Shown here in pieces: positions 16,478 to 26,029 of a stretch of 64,000 nucleotides of DNA (its first letter is position 1; the number at the start of each line of letters is the position of its first letter). Origin of the DNA: Janthinobacterium sp. 344 (lineage in GTDB: Bacteria > Pseudomonadota > Gammaproteobacteria > Burkholderiales > Burkholderiaceae_D); contig NZ_FOKL01000009.1 of the NCBI RefSeq assembly GCF_900112025.1, positions 62,001 to 126,000 on the forward strand, written 5' to 3'. The position numbers and the translations under genes are program-made. The notes below the pieces were generated by a model. That model saw nothing but the letters and a program-made list of their open reading frames with translations. It did no database searches and was not told where the DNA came from.

Positions 16478-18712
16478 TCAGTCGGTGACGCCGTACGTCG
16501 CCGTCGTCACGATGCCATTCGGCGTTTGCACCCTTACCGTCAACAGGCCGTTGCGTATGCTGTTCGGCTGGCAGGTGGTGCCAATCTGCGTGACGTCGCT
16601 GACCATCCGCACCGGATAGATCCAGTTGGCGGAACTGGCGCTGTCGATGCTGGGCACGACGAAGCTGGCGCCGCTGACGATGCTGCCATTGCTCGCCGAG
16701 AAGCTGATCGTCGTGCCCGCCGGCAACGGATTGCCGGGCAAATCCATCGCCAGCCCCGTCACGGCGGCACGATTCATGGCAAACACGGTGCCATTGCCGT
16801 CGCGGATGGCGAGCGGGAAGGTGCGTACCCGGTTCTCGAACACGGTGCCATCGACGCACTTGTCCAGATCGATCGACGCGGCGCCCAGGGAAGTGATGCG
16901 CGCCGTGCTGCCCGACAACACCTGCACCAGGGCCTGGCGTATGTGCACGGTGTTGGCCGCCGTGGTATTGACGCTGGAGGCCGAACGCAGCACGCCGTTG
17001 TACTGCTTGTCGCCCACGGCATCCCAGCTGCCGCTGCCATTCGAGTCGATATACGGTTCGCCGTCGGCGCGCACGGCATTGCCCGTGCTGTAGGCATCAT
17101 CCTGGAAATTGGCATTGCGGCCGACGATGGCGCGGTCATTGCGGAACGGCTCGCCCAGGTCGACATAGGTCTCGCCGTTCTCGAACAGATTGTTGCCATT
17201 CTTATCAGCAAAACTTTCCTCGCCCAAGGCGTACGCCAGGATGGTCACGCGGCCGTCAAGCGGACGGGGATTGCCGGGGCAAAAACGCACGGAACACGAA
17301 CCCGGCACGCCTTTCTGCGTGATCACCGTGCCGTCCGTCAAGGTGGTGTTGACCAGGCCCGTCAGGCAGGAGGCGTCGACGGTGCCGCCTTCGGCCGTGA
17401 AGCTGACGGCCGTACCATCGGGTACGGGATTGTGGAAATGGTCGCCCAGGCGCGCCGTGATGGTGGCCCCCGTCGGTGCGGTGCAACCGGCAAAATCGCT
17501 GCCTTCCGTATTGAACGCGGACGTGGTCAAGGTAAAGCTGTCCTGCTCGGGTATGCCGGTGGACACCACCAGCTGGTCCGACACCGTCGACAGGCTGGTG
17601 CCCTGCAGGCTGGCCGTGATGCGGATCGGCGTATTCACCGTACCGGAGGCCACCGTGGTGCTGACGCTGCCGTCGGCGCCACTGGTCGCTTGCGCCGGGT
17701 TCAGGCTCAGGCCGCCGGCCGTCGTGTTGAGCGCGAAATTGACCACCTGGCCGCTGACGGGATTGCCGTTCCGGTCCAGGACCTTGAAGGTGACGACGGA
17801 CGACTCTTGCCGCCCCGCCCCGCCCGTGCCCTTGAGGGCAATGTTTTGCGGCAATGCGGACACGAACCCGATCTGGCCGGCGCTGGCCGTCTGCACTGTC
17901 AGCGTGCCCGTCTGGCTCAGGGTGGTGGCATTGAAAACGGTGCTGACCGTGATCACGTCAGGCGCGCCGCAGCCCTTGTCGATGTACGAGGTACTGGCCA
18001 CGCCATTCACCGTATTCACGGGGCTGCTGATGGTGGCCTTGCCGGCGCTGGCGCACGGCGAGCTGAAAACCACGGACTGCACCGGCGCATACACGGCCTT
18101 GCCATTCATCACCGTCACGCTCAGGCCAGCCGTGCCGCCCGCCGACAAGGTGGCCGGCACGACACCCACGCCGCCCAGCGTCAGGGTCGGGAAGACCACG
18201 CTGTAATTGATCCCCGTCGTCAGCACGCTGCCATTCACCGTGGCGCTGGCCGTCAGCGCAAAGGCGCCGCTCTGGCTGCCAGCCGCGAGGACGATGGTGG
18301 CCACGCCGTTGGCATCCGTCAGGGCGCTGGCCGCCCCCGGCGTAAAGACGGCGCTCTTGTCGCTGCTGTTCAGGGTCAGCAAGACGCCTGGCAACACGGC
18401 GCCGCCGCCATCCTTCACGACGGCCTGCACGGTGGCGCTATTGCCGGGGCTCACGGACGTCGTCGCATTGCCGGCGGCGTCCTTCAGGCTCAGCGCCACG
18501 GTTGCCGGCGCGGCGGGCTTGACTGGCACCTCGGGCGTGACGGGCGGCACCACGCAGCCGGGCAGGTTCGGATTGCGGCTCGGATCGAGCTTGCTGCAAT
18601 CGCTGCCGCCGGAACCGCCACCGCCACAACCGGCCAGCAACGTCACTGCCGTGCCGGCGGCCAGATACAGCGCCCAACGCGCCGGCGCACCGCTACTCGT
18701 AAATCCTGACAT
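16478..18712 (-). CDS. Large Ig-like (invasin/Big_1-type) lipoprotein
   Basis: The 744-residue protein has a lipoprotein signal ending TLLAGC, with Cys at about residue 28, followed by a Gly/Ser linker. The body holds several bacterial Ig-like repeats with the Big_1 pattern (for example ALTDANGVATIVLAAGSQSG, VLDRNGNPVSGQVVNFA, LGDHFHNPVPDGTAVSFTAEGG). Around residue 500 lies DKNGNNLFENGE, which looks calcium-binding. It is probably surface-exposed and attached to the outer membrane by lipid. It begins 54 bp after tadD on the same strand and ends at a terminator, so it may be the last gene of the Tad operon. An adhesive role is inference. Confidence 0.82.
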   Translation of the reverse strand: MSGFTSSGAPARWALYLAAGTAVTLLAGCGGGGSGGSDCSKLDPSRNPNLPGCVVPPVTPEVPVKPAAPATVALSLKDAAGNATTSVSPGNSATVQAVVKDGGGAVLPGVLLTLNSSDKSAVFTPGAASALTDANGVATIVLAAGSQSGAFALTASATVNGSVLTTGINYSVVFPTLTLGGVGVVPATLSAGGTAGLSVTVMNGKAVYAPVQSVVFSSPCASAGKATISSPVNTVNGVASTSYIDKGCGAPDVITVSTVFNATTLSQTGTLTVQTASAGQIGFVSALPQNIALKGTGGAGRQESSVVTFKVLDRNGNPVSGQVVNFALNTTAGGLSLNPAQATSGADGSVSTTVASGTVNTPIRITASLQGTSLSTVSDQLVVSTGIPEQDSFTLTTSAFNTEGSDFAGCTAPTGATITARLGDHFHNPVPDGTAVSFTAEGGTVDASCLTGLVNTTLTDGTVITQKGVPGSCSVRFCPGNPRPLDGRVTILAYALGEESFADKNGNNLFENGETYVDLGEPFRNDRAIVGRNANFQDDAYSTGNAVRADGEPYIDSNGSGSWDAVGDKQYNGVLRSASSVNTTAANTVHIRQALVQVLSGSTARITSLGAASIDLDKCVDGTVFENRVRTFPLAIRDGNGTVFAMNRAAVTGLAMDLPGNPLPAGTTISFSASNGSIVSGASFVVPSIDSASSANWIYPVRMVSDVTQIGTTCQPNSIRNGLLTVRVQTPNGIVTTATYGVTD

Positions 18713-18766
18713 GCACTTCTCCCTGTTATTTTGCTGCTGATAATGTGTGGTTTGATTCTCTCTTGC

Positions 18767-19615
18767 TTAGACCTGGTCGCGGCCCAGGACCAGGCGGATG
18801 CCGGCACCGCGCCCCAGGCGGTCCACCGCCACCAGCTGCATGGCCGGACCATGCTGCGCCAGGCTGTGCCGCAAGGCGCTGGCCTGCTGTGCGTTGCCGG
18901 GGGCATACAGGATCTGGCTGCGTGCCTGGCGAAAGCCGGGCAAATTCCCCAGCCGGCTGACCGCCATGCCCTGCGCCTGCACGCGCAAGCGCAGCTGCGC
19001 CGCCATGCCGCGGATGCCGTTGCCATTGATGATTTCAATCTCGGCCAGCGGCGCCGGCGCGGCGGCCACGGCCGGCGCCAGCGGCGCGGCTTGCGCCGCC
19101 GCCAGTGCCTTGGCTTGCCCCCCTGCTTGCGCCTCGACGACCAGCTGCAGGTTATTGCGTGCCAGCGCCGTGCCGCCATCGCGCGCCACGGCCTGTTCAA
19201 GCATGCTAGACGCTTGTGTCAGCTCGCCTTGCAGGTAGTACACGTAGCCGAGATTGTTCTTCGGCTGGGCGGCCTCGGGGTAGTCGCGCACCAGCGCCAG
19301 CAGTGCCGTCGCGGCTTGCGCCAGCCGGCCGCGGCGCGCGTCGAGCACGGCTTGCGCATTGCGCGCCGCCAACTGCTGCGGTGCCAGCGCCATCGAGGCG
19401 GCAAAGGCGTCGGCCGCCAGGTCCAGCTGGCCGCGCTCCTGATAAAACTTGCCCAGTTCAAAATAGGTGGCGGCATTCTGGCCGGCGGAATTCGTGATGC
19501 GCTGCACGCCCGCCACCTGCCACGCCGGCGGAACGTGCGTGGCCGCGCAGCCTTGCAGCAGCCACAGCAGCAGGCACAGGCCGGACAGGCCCAGCCAGCG
19601 CAATGGCGGCATCAT
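18767..19615 (-). CDS. tadD: TadD: TPR lipoprotein with C-terminal LytR_C-like domain
   Basis: The 282-residue protein has a signal peptide with lipobox (LLQGC, Cys about residue 22). TPR repeats occupy about residues 45-165 (NSAGQNAATYFELGKFYQERGQLDLAA and following). After an Ala-rich linker, residues 190-282 match the LytR_C fold: EIEIINGNGIRGMAAQL, a long helix, then VLGRDQ at the end. TadD is an outer-membrane pilotin-like component of the Tad machine that helps secretin assembly. The start ATGATG overlaps the tadC stop. The C-terminal fusion is an extra not found in the founding TadD of Aggregatibacter, as far as I recall. Confidence 0.85.
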   Translation of the reverse strand: MMPPLRWLGLSGLCLLLWLLQGCAATHVPPAWQVAGVQRITNSAGQNAATYFELGKFYQERGQLDLAADAFAASMALAPQQLAARNAQAVLDARRGRLAQAATALLALVRDYPEAAQPKNNLGYVYYLQGELTQASSMLEQAVARDGGTALARNNLQLVVEAQAGGQAKALAAAQAAPLAPAVAAAPAPLAEIEIINGNGIRGMAAQLRLRVQAQGMAVSRLGNLPGFRQARSQILYAPGNAQQASALRHSLAQHGPAMQLVAVDRLGRGAGIRLVLGRDQV

Positions 19616-20544
19616 ACGGCCCCCATCGCCGGCAGCAGGGCGCGGCGGATCTGCAGCAAGGCCGGCCCCATCAGCACCACCAGCAAGGAAGGGAAAATGA
19701 AAAAGATCAGGGGAAACAGCAGCTTGAGCGCGATCTTCGCGGCCGTTTCCTCGGCGCGCTGGCGCCGCTTGGTGCGCAGCTGGTCCGATTGCACGCGCAG
19801 GGAGGCGGCGATGCTGGTGCCGAAACGCTCCGCCTGTATCAGCAGCGTCACCAGCGCGTCGACGTCTTCCACGCCGGTGCGCAGGGCCAGGTTGCGCAAG
19901 GCCTTGTCCTTGGCGCTGCCAGCGCGCAGCTCCAGCGTTACCAGCTGCAATTCCTCGGCCAGGATCTGGCTTTTCATGCCAATTTCCTGCGCCACGCGCG
20001 CCAGGGCGGCATCCATGGCCAGGCCCGCTTCGACGCACACGGTCATCAGGTCCAGCGCGTCGGGAAAGGTTTCAAAGATCTCGCGCTGCCGCTCCTTCAG
20101 GCAATGCTTGAGCCAGAAGTCGGGCAGATAGTAGCCAACTGCCGCGCCCAGCACCAGCCACAGGAACAGATTGTGCTCGCCCTGGCGCAGCAACAGGTAC
20201 GCCAGCAGGGGAAACAGCAGGGTCAGCCCCGTCTTGGCGCCGTAAAACAGCGCCGGCGCGGTGCTCTTGCGCCAGCCCGCGTTGATGAAACGGATGCGGG
20301 CGGGCGACTCTTCCCAGCCCTCTTCGGGCAGGGACAGCTTGGCCAGCGGGCGGGTCAGGCTGATCAAGTGTTCCATCCAGCGCTGGTTCATGCGGCGCAC
20401 CCTGCCGCCATCCATTTTCTTGACTTCCAGGGTATCGAGGCGCAATTGCACCGCATTGCCCGCGAACAGCCGCGCCACCACCAGGACGATGCCGAACACG
20501 ATCAGGAACAGCACCACCAACAAGCCTATCTGCATGCCGCTCAT
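19612..20544 (-). CDS. tadC: TadC, inner-membrane platform protein
   Basis: This 310-residue protein has an N-terminal hydrophobic segment (IGLLVVLFLIVFGIVLVV), two central ones and two C-terminal ones around residues 265-305, framing a type II secretion F domain (DALDLMTVCVEAGLAMDAALARVA). TadC pairs with TadB as the platform on which the CpaF ATPase drives pilus assembly. It lies 41 bp after tadB and overlaps tadD. Confidence 0.93.
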   Translation of the reverse strand: MSGMQIGLLVVLFLIVFGIVLVVARLFAGNAVQLRLDTLEVKKMDGGRVRRMNQRWMEHLISLTRPLAKLSLPEEGWEESPARIRFINAGWRKSTAPALFYGAKTGLTLLFPLLAYLLLRQGEHNLFLWLVLGAAVGYYLPDFWLKHCLKERQREIFETFPDALDLMTVCVEAGLAMDAALARVAQEIGMKSQILAEELQLVTLELRAGSAKDKALRNLALRTGVEDVDALVTLLIQAERFGTSIAASLRVQSDQLRTKRRQRAEETAAKIALKLLFPLIFFIFPSLLVVLMGPALLQIRRALLPAMGAV

Positions 20545-20585
20545 CGCGCCACCTTCCGTATAGTCAACTGCCTCATATCATGGCC

Positions 20586-21560
20586 TCACACGCGAATGCG
20601 GATAATCTTGCGAATCACAAAAACACCCACCACCAGCATGCCAAATGCGACGCCGACCATCTTGCGGCCGCCGCTGTCCGTGTACAGCACCGCGAGGAAA
20701 TCCGGGTTAATCACCTGCATCATCAGGGCGGCAGCGAAGGGCAGCGAACCGAGTATCCAGGCGGACATGCGCCCTTCGGCCGACAGCACGCGCACCTGGC
20801 CCAGCAGCTTGAGGCGATCGCGGATGATGGCGCTGATGCTGCCCAGCAGTTCCGTCAGGTTGCCGCCCGTCTCGCGCTGGATCAGCACGGCGATGACGAA
20901 ATAGCGCAAGTCCGTACTGGGCACGCGCGCCGCCAGGCCCGACAAGGCATCGGCCATCGACACGCCAAAGTTGACCTCGTCAAATACGGCGCGCATTTCG
21001 TCCGCCAGCGGACCTGTCATCTCATCGCCGACCATCTTCAAGGCCGTGGGAAAGGCGTGGCCGGCGCGCATGGCACGGCTCATCATGTCCAGCGCATCGG
21101 GCAGCTGCTGTTCGATGCGCACCAGCCGGCTGGCCTTGGCGCGGCTCACGAGAAAAAACGGCAGCGCCGCGCAGAGCAAACTCAGCAGCAGACGCCCATA
21201 CCAGGGAAACGGGCTGAGACTTGCCAGCAGCAGGCCTGCCAGCCAGGCCAGCAGGCAATAGCCAAGCAGCTTGCCGACGTTCCAATTCTTACCAGATTGC
21301 AATAGCAAGCGGTCCAGCCACTGCGTGCCGGGCAGCACTTCCAGCAAGCCCTGCACTCCCGCATGCGTGCTGAGCGGCCGGTCCTTGGTGATCGAGACGA
21401 TTTTCTGCGCGTCGTCGCTGGCCGTATTCATGGCACGCAAGCGGCGCGCCACCCTGCCGGCGCCGGCGCCACGCGATTGCCAGTTGAAATAGACGGCGCC
21501 GACCAGCAGCATGACCGTCAGGAAGACCAGCAGATACACCAGATACGATAAGTAGCCCAT
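20586..21560 (-). CDS. tadB: TadB, inner-membrane platform protein
   Basis: The 324-residue protein has N-terminal and C-terminal hydrophobic helices and a central type II secretion F domain (LPDALDMMSRAMRAGHAFPTAL, then QRETGGNLTELL). It is the partner of TadC in the inner-membrane platform. It lies 6 bp after cpaF, which indicates tight operon organisation. Confidence 0.93.
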   Translation of the reverse strand: MGYLSYLVYLLVFLTVMLLVGAVYFNWQSRGAGAGRVARRLRAMNTASDDAQKIVSITKDRPLSTHAGVQGLLEVLPGTQWLDRLLLQSGKNWNVGKLLGYCLLAWLAGLLLASLSPFPWYGRLLLSLLCAALPFFLVSRAKASRLVRIEQQLPDALDMMSRAMRAGHAFPTALKMVGDEMTGPLADEMRAVFDEVNFGVSMADALSGLAARVPSTDLRYFVIAVLIQRETGGNLTELLGSISAIIRDRLKLLGQVRVLSAEGRMSAWILGSLPFAAALMMQVINPDFLAVLYTDSGGRKMVGVAFGMLVVGVFVIRKIIRIRV

Positions 21561-21566
21561 GCCGCC

Positions 21567-22937
21567 TCAACGCCCAGGACCGGACGGCTCGAACACCGTG
21601 CTGGAAATGCCGATGCCGAAACTCTTCAGGCGCTCCAGGAAACGGGGACGGATGCCGCTGGCCGAGAAATAGCCCACCACGGCGCCGCTTTCGCCCACGC
21701 CCGTCTGCTTGAAGCTGAAGATTTCCTGCATCGTGATGACATCGCCTTCCATGCCCGTGATTTCCTGGATCGACGTGACCTTGCGCTTGCCGTCGATCAG
21801 GCGCGACACTTGCACCACCACCGAGACGGCCGAACTGATCTGCTGCCGGATGGCCTTGCTGGGCAGGTTGGCGGCAGCCATGCTGATCATGTTTTCCAGG
21901 CGCGTGATGGCGTCGCGCGGGGTGTTCGCATGGATCGTCGCCATCGAGCCTTCGTGGCCCGTGTTCATGGCGCCCAGCATGTCGAGCGCTTCGGCGCCGC
22001 GCACCTCGCCCAGGATGATGCGGTCGGGGCGCATGCGCAGCGCGTTGCGCACCAGCGCGCGCTGCGACACTTCGCCCTTGCCTTCGATATTCGGTGGCCG
22101 CGTTTCCAGGCGCACCACGTGCGGTTGCTGCAATTGCAGCTCGGCCGCGTCTTCCACCGTGACGATGCGTTCCGTATGGCCGATAAAGCCGGAAATCACG
22201 TTGAGCATGGTGGTCTTGCCGCTGCCCGTGCCGCCGGAAATAAGGATATTCATCTTCGCCTTGCCCAGGCCTTGCAGCACTTCGGCCATCTCGGCCGTCA
22301 TGCTGGTGTAGGCCACCAGATCGGCCAGGCGCAACGGGTCGACGGAAAAGCGCCGGATCGACATCACGGGCCCGTCGATGGCCAGCGGCGGGATGATGGC
22401 GTTCACGCGCGAGCCGTCGGGCAGGCGCGCATCGACCATGGGACTCGATTCATCGATGCGCCGGCCCACGCGCGAGACGATCTTGTCGATGATCTTCATC
22501 AGATGCGCATCGTCATTGAAGACGACGTCGGTCAGCTCCAGCTTGCCGCGCCGCTCCACGTACACCTGCTGGTGGCCATTGACGAGGATATCCGACACGC
22601 TGGGGTCGGACAGCAGGGTTTCCAGCGGGCCGAAACCGAGCATTTCATTGCGGATGTCGCGCGTCAGGTTGCGCCGCTCGGCATCGTTGATGACCACCGC
22701 TTCCTCGTCCAGCAGGCGTTCGACCAGGCCGCGCAGCTCATCGCGGATCTGTTCCTGCGTCAGGCGCTGCATGCTTTCCAGGTCGACCCGTTCCAGCAGC
22801 AGCGTGTGGATGCGCTGCTTCAGTTCGCGATAGCTGCGGTTGTCGATGGACGGCGCGCGCTGCGGCGTCAGGGCCGCGATCTTGCCGCTGCCGAGACGCT
22901 CGCGGATCGACAGGCTGGGGGCGGAAGTAGTTGCCAT
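21567..22937 (-). CDS. cpaF: CpaF/TadA secretion ATPase
   Basis: The 456-residue ATPase has the GspE/PilB-family order: an N-terminal domain, Walker A GGTGSGKT at residues 235-242, an Asp box region ([11 protein letters not shown]), Walker B ([11 protein letters not shown]) and a His box ([14 protein letters not shown]). It powers Flp pilus polymerisation. It sits between cpaE and tadB with short gaps. Confidence 0.95.
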   Translation of the reverse strand: MATTSAPSLSIRERLGSGKIAALTPQRAPSIDNRSYRELKQRIHTLLLERVDLESMQRLTQEQIRDELRGLVERLLDEEAVVINDAERRNLTRDIRNEMLGFGPLETLLSDPSVSDILVNGHQQVYVERRGKLELTDVVFNDDAHLMKIIDKIVSRVGRRIDESSPMVDARLPDGSRVNAIIPPLAIDGPVMSIRRFSVDPLRLADLVAYTSMTAEMAEVLQGLGKAKMNILISGGTGSGKTTMLNVISGFIGHTERIVTVEDAAELQLQQPHVVRLETRPPNIEGKGEVSQRALVRNALRMRPDRIILGEVRGAEALDMLGAMNTGHEGSMATIHANTPRDAITRLENMISMAAANLPSKAIRQQISSAVSVVVQVSRLIDGKRKVTSIQEITGMEGDVITMQEIFSFKQTGVGESGAVVGYFSASGIRPRFLERLKSFGIGISSTVFEPSGPGR

Positions 22938-22961
22938 GAAAAAGTTCCTGTTCGGGGAGAG

Positions 22962-24122
22962 TTAGGCGCGTTTCAGCACGCGGCTCAGCCAGCCTTGCCG
23001 CGCGGGTTCGACGCTGACGCCCGTCAGGCTGGCGGCGAACTCCTGCAGCGAGCGCGTGATGGGGCTGTTCTGGTCCAGCTGCAGGATCGGCACGCCCTGG
23101 TTGACCGAGGCGGCCGCCGACAGATAGTGATTCGGCACCGTGCGGTCGATGGTGGTGCCGTACGCCGCCTCCAGGTCCTGCAGGCGGATTTCGCCGCCCT
23201 TGTCATGCCGGTTGACGATCAGGCGCACCTTGTCCTTGTCGTATTCCAGCGAGCGGAACATGCCCAGCAGGCGCTTGCCATCGCGGATGTAGGGCAAGGT
23301 GGTTTGCAGGATGGGGAAAATCAGGTCGGCATGGTCGAGCGCGCGCACGCTGACGGCGTCGAGGTTGCGGCCCACGTCGAGCACGACGAAATCGTACTGG
23401 CGCCGCGCCAGCTTGATGATGGCGTCGATATGCTCGGGCAGCACCTCGCTGGCGTGGGCCGGATCTTCGGGCGCGGCCAGCACGCTGAAGTTGGGCAGCA
23501 CATTGAGCATGCTCGATGCGAGGAACGACGGATCGAGGCGGTGGATATCGCGCGTCACGTCGGCCAGGGTGGCCAGCGGCTTGTTTTCGGACACAAACAG
23601 CGAGGCGTCGCCGAAGTGCAGGTTCAGGTCCAGCAAGGCGACGCGCTTGTGCCCGCCCGCCGCCAAGGCATAGCCGAGGTTGGTGGCGATGAAGGTGGCG
23701 CCGCTGCCGCCCTTGCACGAAATGAAGGCCAGCACCTTGCCATTGCCATTGTCGCGCCGCTCGAGCTTTTCCTCGATGCGCTCGAGCGCGGGATGGATGC
23801 TGCTGACGGCGGCCGGCGACGGCAGCACTTCGCGCACGCCGGCGCGCATGGCCTGCAGCAGGAAATCCGGCGTATGCTGCGGGCACAGCAGGATGACGGC
23901 CAGGCGCGGATACTGGTTGCTCAGGCGCTCGATGGCCGCCAGGTCGGCGCCATCGTTGCCGGGCCGGTCGAAAATCAGCACGTCGGGCAATTCCTGCGCC
24001 GAATACAGCTGCTCCAGCGGCCCGGCAGTGGCTTCGACATCGTCGGCCTGGTTGCGGTTGCCCACCAGCCGGCCCAGTTCGGCCAGCGCTCTTTCATCCC
24101 TCGATATGATGACGATTTTCAC
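22962..24122 (-). CDS. cpaE: CpaE/TadZ, MinD-like pilus localisation protein
   Basis: The 386-residue protein has an N-terminal receiver-like domain, about residues 1-125, lacking clear phosphorylation residues, followed by a ParA/MinD-type domain with SCKGGSGATFIATNLG near residue 134. As usual for TadZ, the position of the conserved second Lys of Walker A is Ala. TadZ/CpaE places the Tad apparatus at the cell pole. It lies 37 bp after the small lipoprotein gene. Confidence 0.92.
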   Translation of the reverse strand: MKIVIISRDERALAELGRLVGNRNQADDVEATAGPLEQLYSAQELPDVLIFDRPGNDGADLAAIERLSNQYPRLAVILLCPQHTPDFLLQAMRAGVREVLPSPAAVSSIHPALERIEEKLERRDNGNGKVLAFISCKGGSGATFIATNLGYALAAGGHKRVALLDLNLHFGDASLFVSENKPLATLADVTRDIHRLDPSFLASSMLNVLPNFSVLAAPEDPAHASEVLPEHIDAIIKLARRQYDFVVLDVGRNLDAVSVRALDHADLIFPILQTTLPYIRDGKRLLGMFRSLEYDKDKVRLIVNRHDKGGEIRLQDLEAAYGTTIDRTVPNHYLSAAASVNQGVPILQLDQNSPITRSLQEFAASLTGVSVEPARQGWLSRVLKRA

Positions 24123-24159
24123 AATATGCCTTGCCTGTTCTGTGGTAACGGTGACCTGT

Positions 24160-24438
24160 TCATTGGCGGCCGACGCCGATCGTCAAGGTGCTCGATTGCG
24201 GCAACGGCGCCGTGAACGTCTTCTGATAGGCGTTGTAGCCCGCCACCGCCGACTTGCCATCGAGGCCAGCCACAGGATCGCGGTTCAGCCCCGCCTGCGG
24301 ATTGATCACTTGCCGGGCCCGCAGCAAATCGACGCTGCGGCCAAATTGGCGGTCCAGCTGCGGCGTGGTGCTGCAGCCGCCGACGGCGCACGCGGCCAGC
24401 AGCAAGCACAGCAGGGGAAATATTGGCGGACGCTGCAT
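24160..24438 (-). CDS. Small Tad-locus lipoprotein
   Basis: The 92-residue product begins with a lipoprotein signal (PLLCLLLAACAVGGC); either Cys could be lipidated. The mature part is short and polar, with RDPVAGLDGKSAVAGYNAYQKTF near the C-terminus. The start at 24438 is preceded by AGGAG. It lies between cpaC and cpaE, where other Tad loci have small lipoproteins such as CpaD/RcpB. It may be an outer-membrane accessory of the secretin; the similarity to those proteins is positional, not clearly by sequence. Confidence 0.75.
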   Translation of the reverse strand: MQRPPIFPLLCLLLAACAVGGCSTTPQLDRQFGRSVDLLRARQVINPQAGLNRDPVAGLDGKSAVAGYNAYQKTFTAPLPQSSTLTIGVGRQ

Positions 24439-24448
24439 GCTCACTCTC

Positions 24449-26008
24449 CTATTGAATGTCAAAGCCGGTCGCCGCGGCGGCGCCCGGTTGCTTGTCGGCC
24501 GCTGGCGGCGCCTTGGGCATGCCTTCCATCTTCCCTTGCAGGAAGAATTCCGCACGGCTAGGCGCCACATACGCGTCCGTCGGCAGTGCATAGTCGCCGG
24601 CGAGCGGCTTGACCAGGTGCGGCGTGATGATGAACACCAGTTCGGTACGGTCAGTCTGGAAATCGCTGCTGCGGAACAAGGCGCCCAGCACGGGGATCTC
24701 GCCCAGCATCGGCAGCGCCTTGATGTTGGTGGTCACGTTATTCTTGATCAAGCCGCCGATGGCAAAGCTCTGGCCATCGAACAATTGCACGGTGGTGGTG
24801 GCGCGCCGCGTGGTAAACGCGGGCAGGATGGCGCTGCCGGCCGTGCCGCCCGTGGTGATGCCGATGCCGTTCTTGTTGAGTTCCGAGACTTCCGGCGCCA
24901 CCTTCAGGTTGATGCGCCCGCCATCGAGCACGGTGGGGGTGAACTTGACGGCGATACCGAATTCCTTTTCTTCCAGCGTGATCTTGTTGGTGCTGCTGTC
25001 TTGCGAGACGGGAATGTAGATCTTGCCGCCAGCCAGGAAACTGGCTTCCTGGCCGCTGATGGCCATGATGTTCGGTTCGGCCAGCACCTTCACGAGCCCG
25101 TCGCGCTTTTGCGCATCGAGCGTGAGGAAGTTGCCATTCTTGCCGTTGAAGCCATCGATCATGCTGGGATTGCCGCTCAGTAAATTCGACAGGAAACTGT
25201 AGGTCCAGTTGCCACTGCTGGCGCGCGCGCCGATGCTGGCGCCCAGCTGGTCGACGAGGGTTTTCGACACTTCGGCGATCTTTACTTCCAGCATCACCTG
25301 CTGCGGCGCGGCGATGGTCAGCATATTGATCACGCTCACGCCCGCGCCGGCGCCGCCAGCACCAGCCGGGCCGGCTGCCGGCGCGGCAAGGATGGCCGCG
25401 CCCCCGCCCGCGGCAGGCGCGGCAGGCGCGGCGTCGCCGCCGGCGCCGCGCTGCGCGAACGCGGTGGCCATGGCGACGATCTGGCTGGCCTTGACGGCAT
25501 CCGACACCATGCCCGTCAGCACGATCGCGCCGCCCGCCGAACTGGCCTTGAGATCGGTTTCGCGTGGGAACACGTGCTTCAACTGCGCCTGCAAGCCGTC
25601 CGCGTCAACGTCGACTTCGATATCGACGATCACGGGACGGTGATCCTTGTCCCACAAGATCAGGTTGGTACTGCCCGGCGCCAGGCCCCAGATATACAGC
25701 TCGCTGGAACTGCCCAGCAGCCTCGCGCCCGCCACCTTCGGATCATTGACGGCGATCTGCGAGACGGCGCGCGTCAGGCTGCGCAGCGTCGACTTGCCAA
25801 CGGACAAACGGATCGGCGCTCCCAGCCTGGCGATGTCGGCGCCCAGCGCCAGGGGCGCCGCCGCCTCGGCCACATTGCCGGCCGCGTCCGGCTTGCGCGC
25901 GGCGGGGGCGGCGCTGGCCGGCAAGCTCGCCGCCAGGCCACTCAAGGCCATGGCCAGCGTCAAGGTCAGGTGCGGCCGGACAATACGGGTACGAAATGAG
26001 CTCATCAA
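24449..26008 (-). CDS. cpaC: CpaC/RcpA outer-membrane secretin
   Basis: The 519-residue protein has a signal peptide, an N-terminal pilus-secretin domain (about residues 60-140: SKVAGARLLGSSSELYIWGL type segment), a BON-like region with an Ala/Gly insert near 195-220, and a C-terminal secretin domain (LDGGRINLKVAPEVSELN, TTVQLFDGQSFAIGGL, PVLGALFRSSDF). It would form the outer-membrane channel for the Flp pilus. It starts 21 bp after cpaB. Confidence 0.93.
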   Translation of the reverse strand: MMSSFRTRIVRPHLTLTLAMALSGLAASLPASAAPAARKPDAAGNVAEAAAPLALGADIARLGAPIRLSVGKSTLRSLTRAVSQIAVNDPKVAGARLLGSSSELYIWGLAPGSTNLILWDKDHRPVIVDIEVDVDADGLQAQLKHVFPRETDLKASSAGGAIVLTGMVSDAVKASQIVAMATAFAQRGAGGDAAPAAPAAGGGAAILAAPAAGPAGAGGAGAGVSVINMLTIAAPQQVMLEVKIAEVSKTLVDQLGASIGARASSGNWTYSFLSNLLSGNPSMIDGFNGKNGNFLTLDAQKRDGLVKVLAEPNIMAISGQEASFLAGGKIYIPVSQDSSTNKITLEEKEFGIAVKFTPTVLDGGRINLKVAPEVSELNKNGIGITTGGTAGSAILPAFTTRRATTTVQLFDGQSFAIGGLIKNNVTTNIKALPMLGEIPVLGALFRSSDFQTDRTELVFIITPHLVKPLAGDYALPTDAYVAPSRAEFFLQGKMEGMPKAPPAADKQPGAAAATGFDIQ

Positions 26009-26029
26009 CTATCCCTGGTTCTGGTATTT

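Noticed and set aside
16460..18709. A 749-codon open frame antisense to the Ig-like lipoprotein
   Set aside because: It has no motif or signal and mirrors the codon bias of the minus-strand gene, which has a lipobox and Ig-like repeats.
21810..24215. A long open frame antisense to cpaF and cpaE
   Set aside because: Both minus-strand genes are clear family members and account for the frame.
24160..24438. Calling the small Tad lipoprotein CpaD or RcpB
   Set aside because: Position suggests it, but the 92-residue size and sequence do not clearly match either family.
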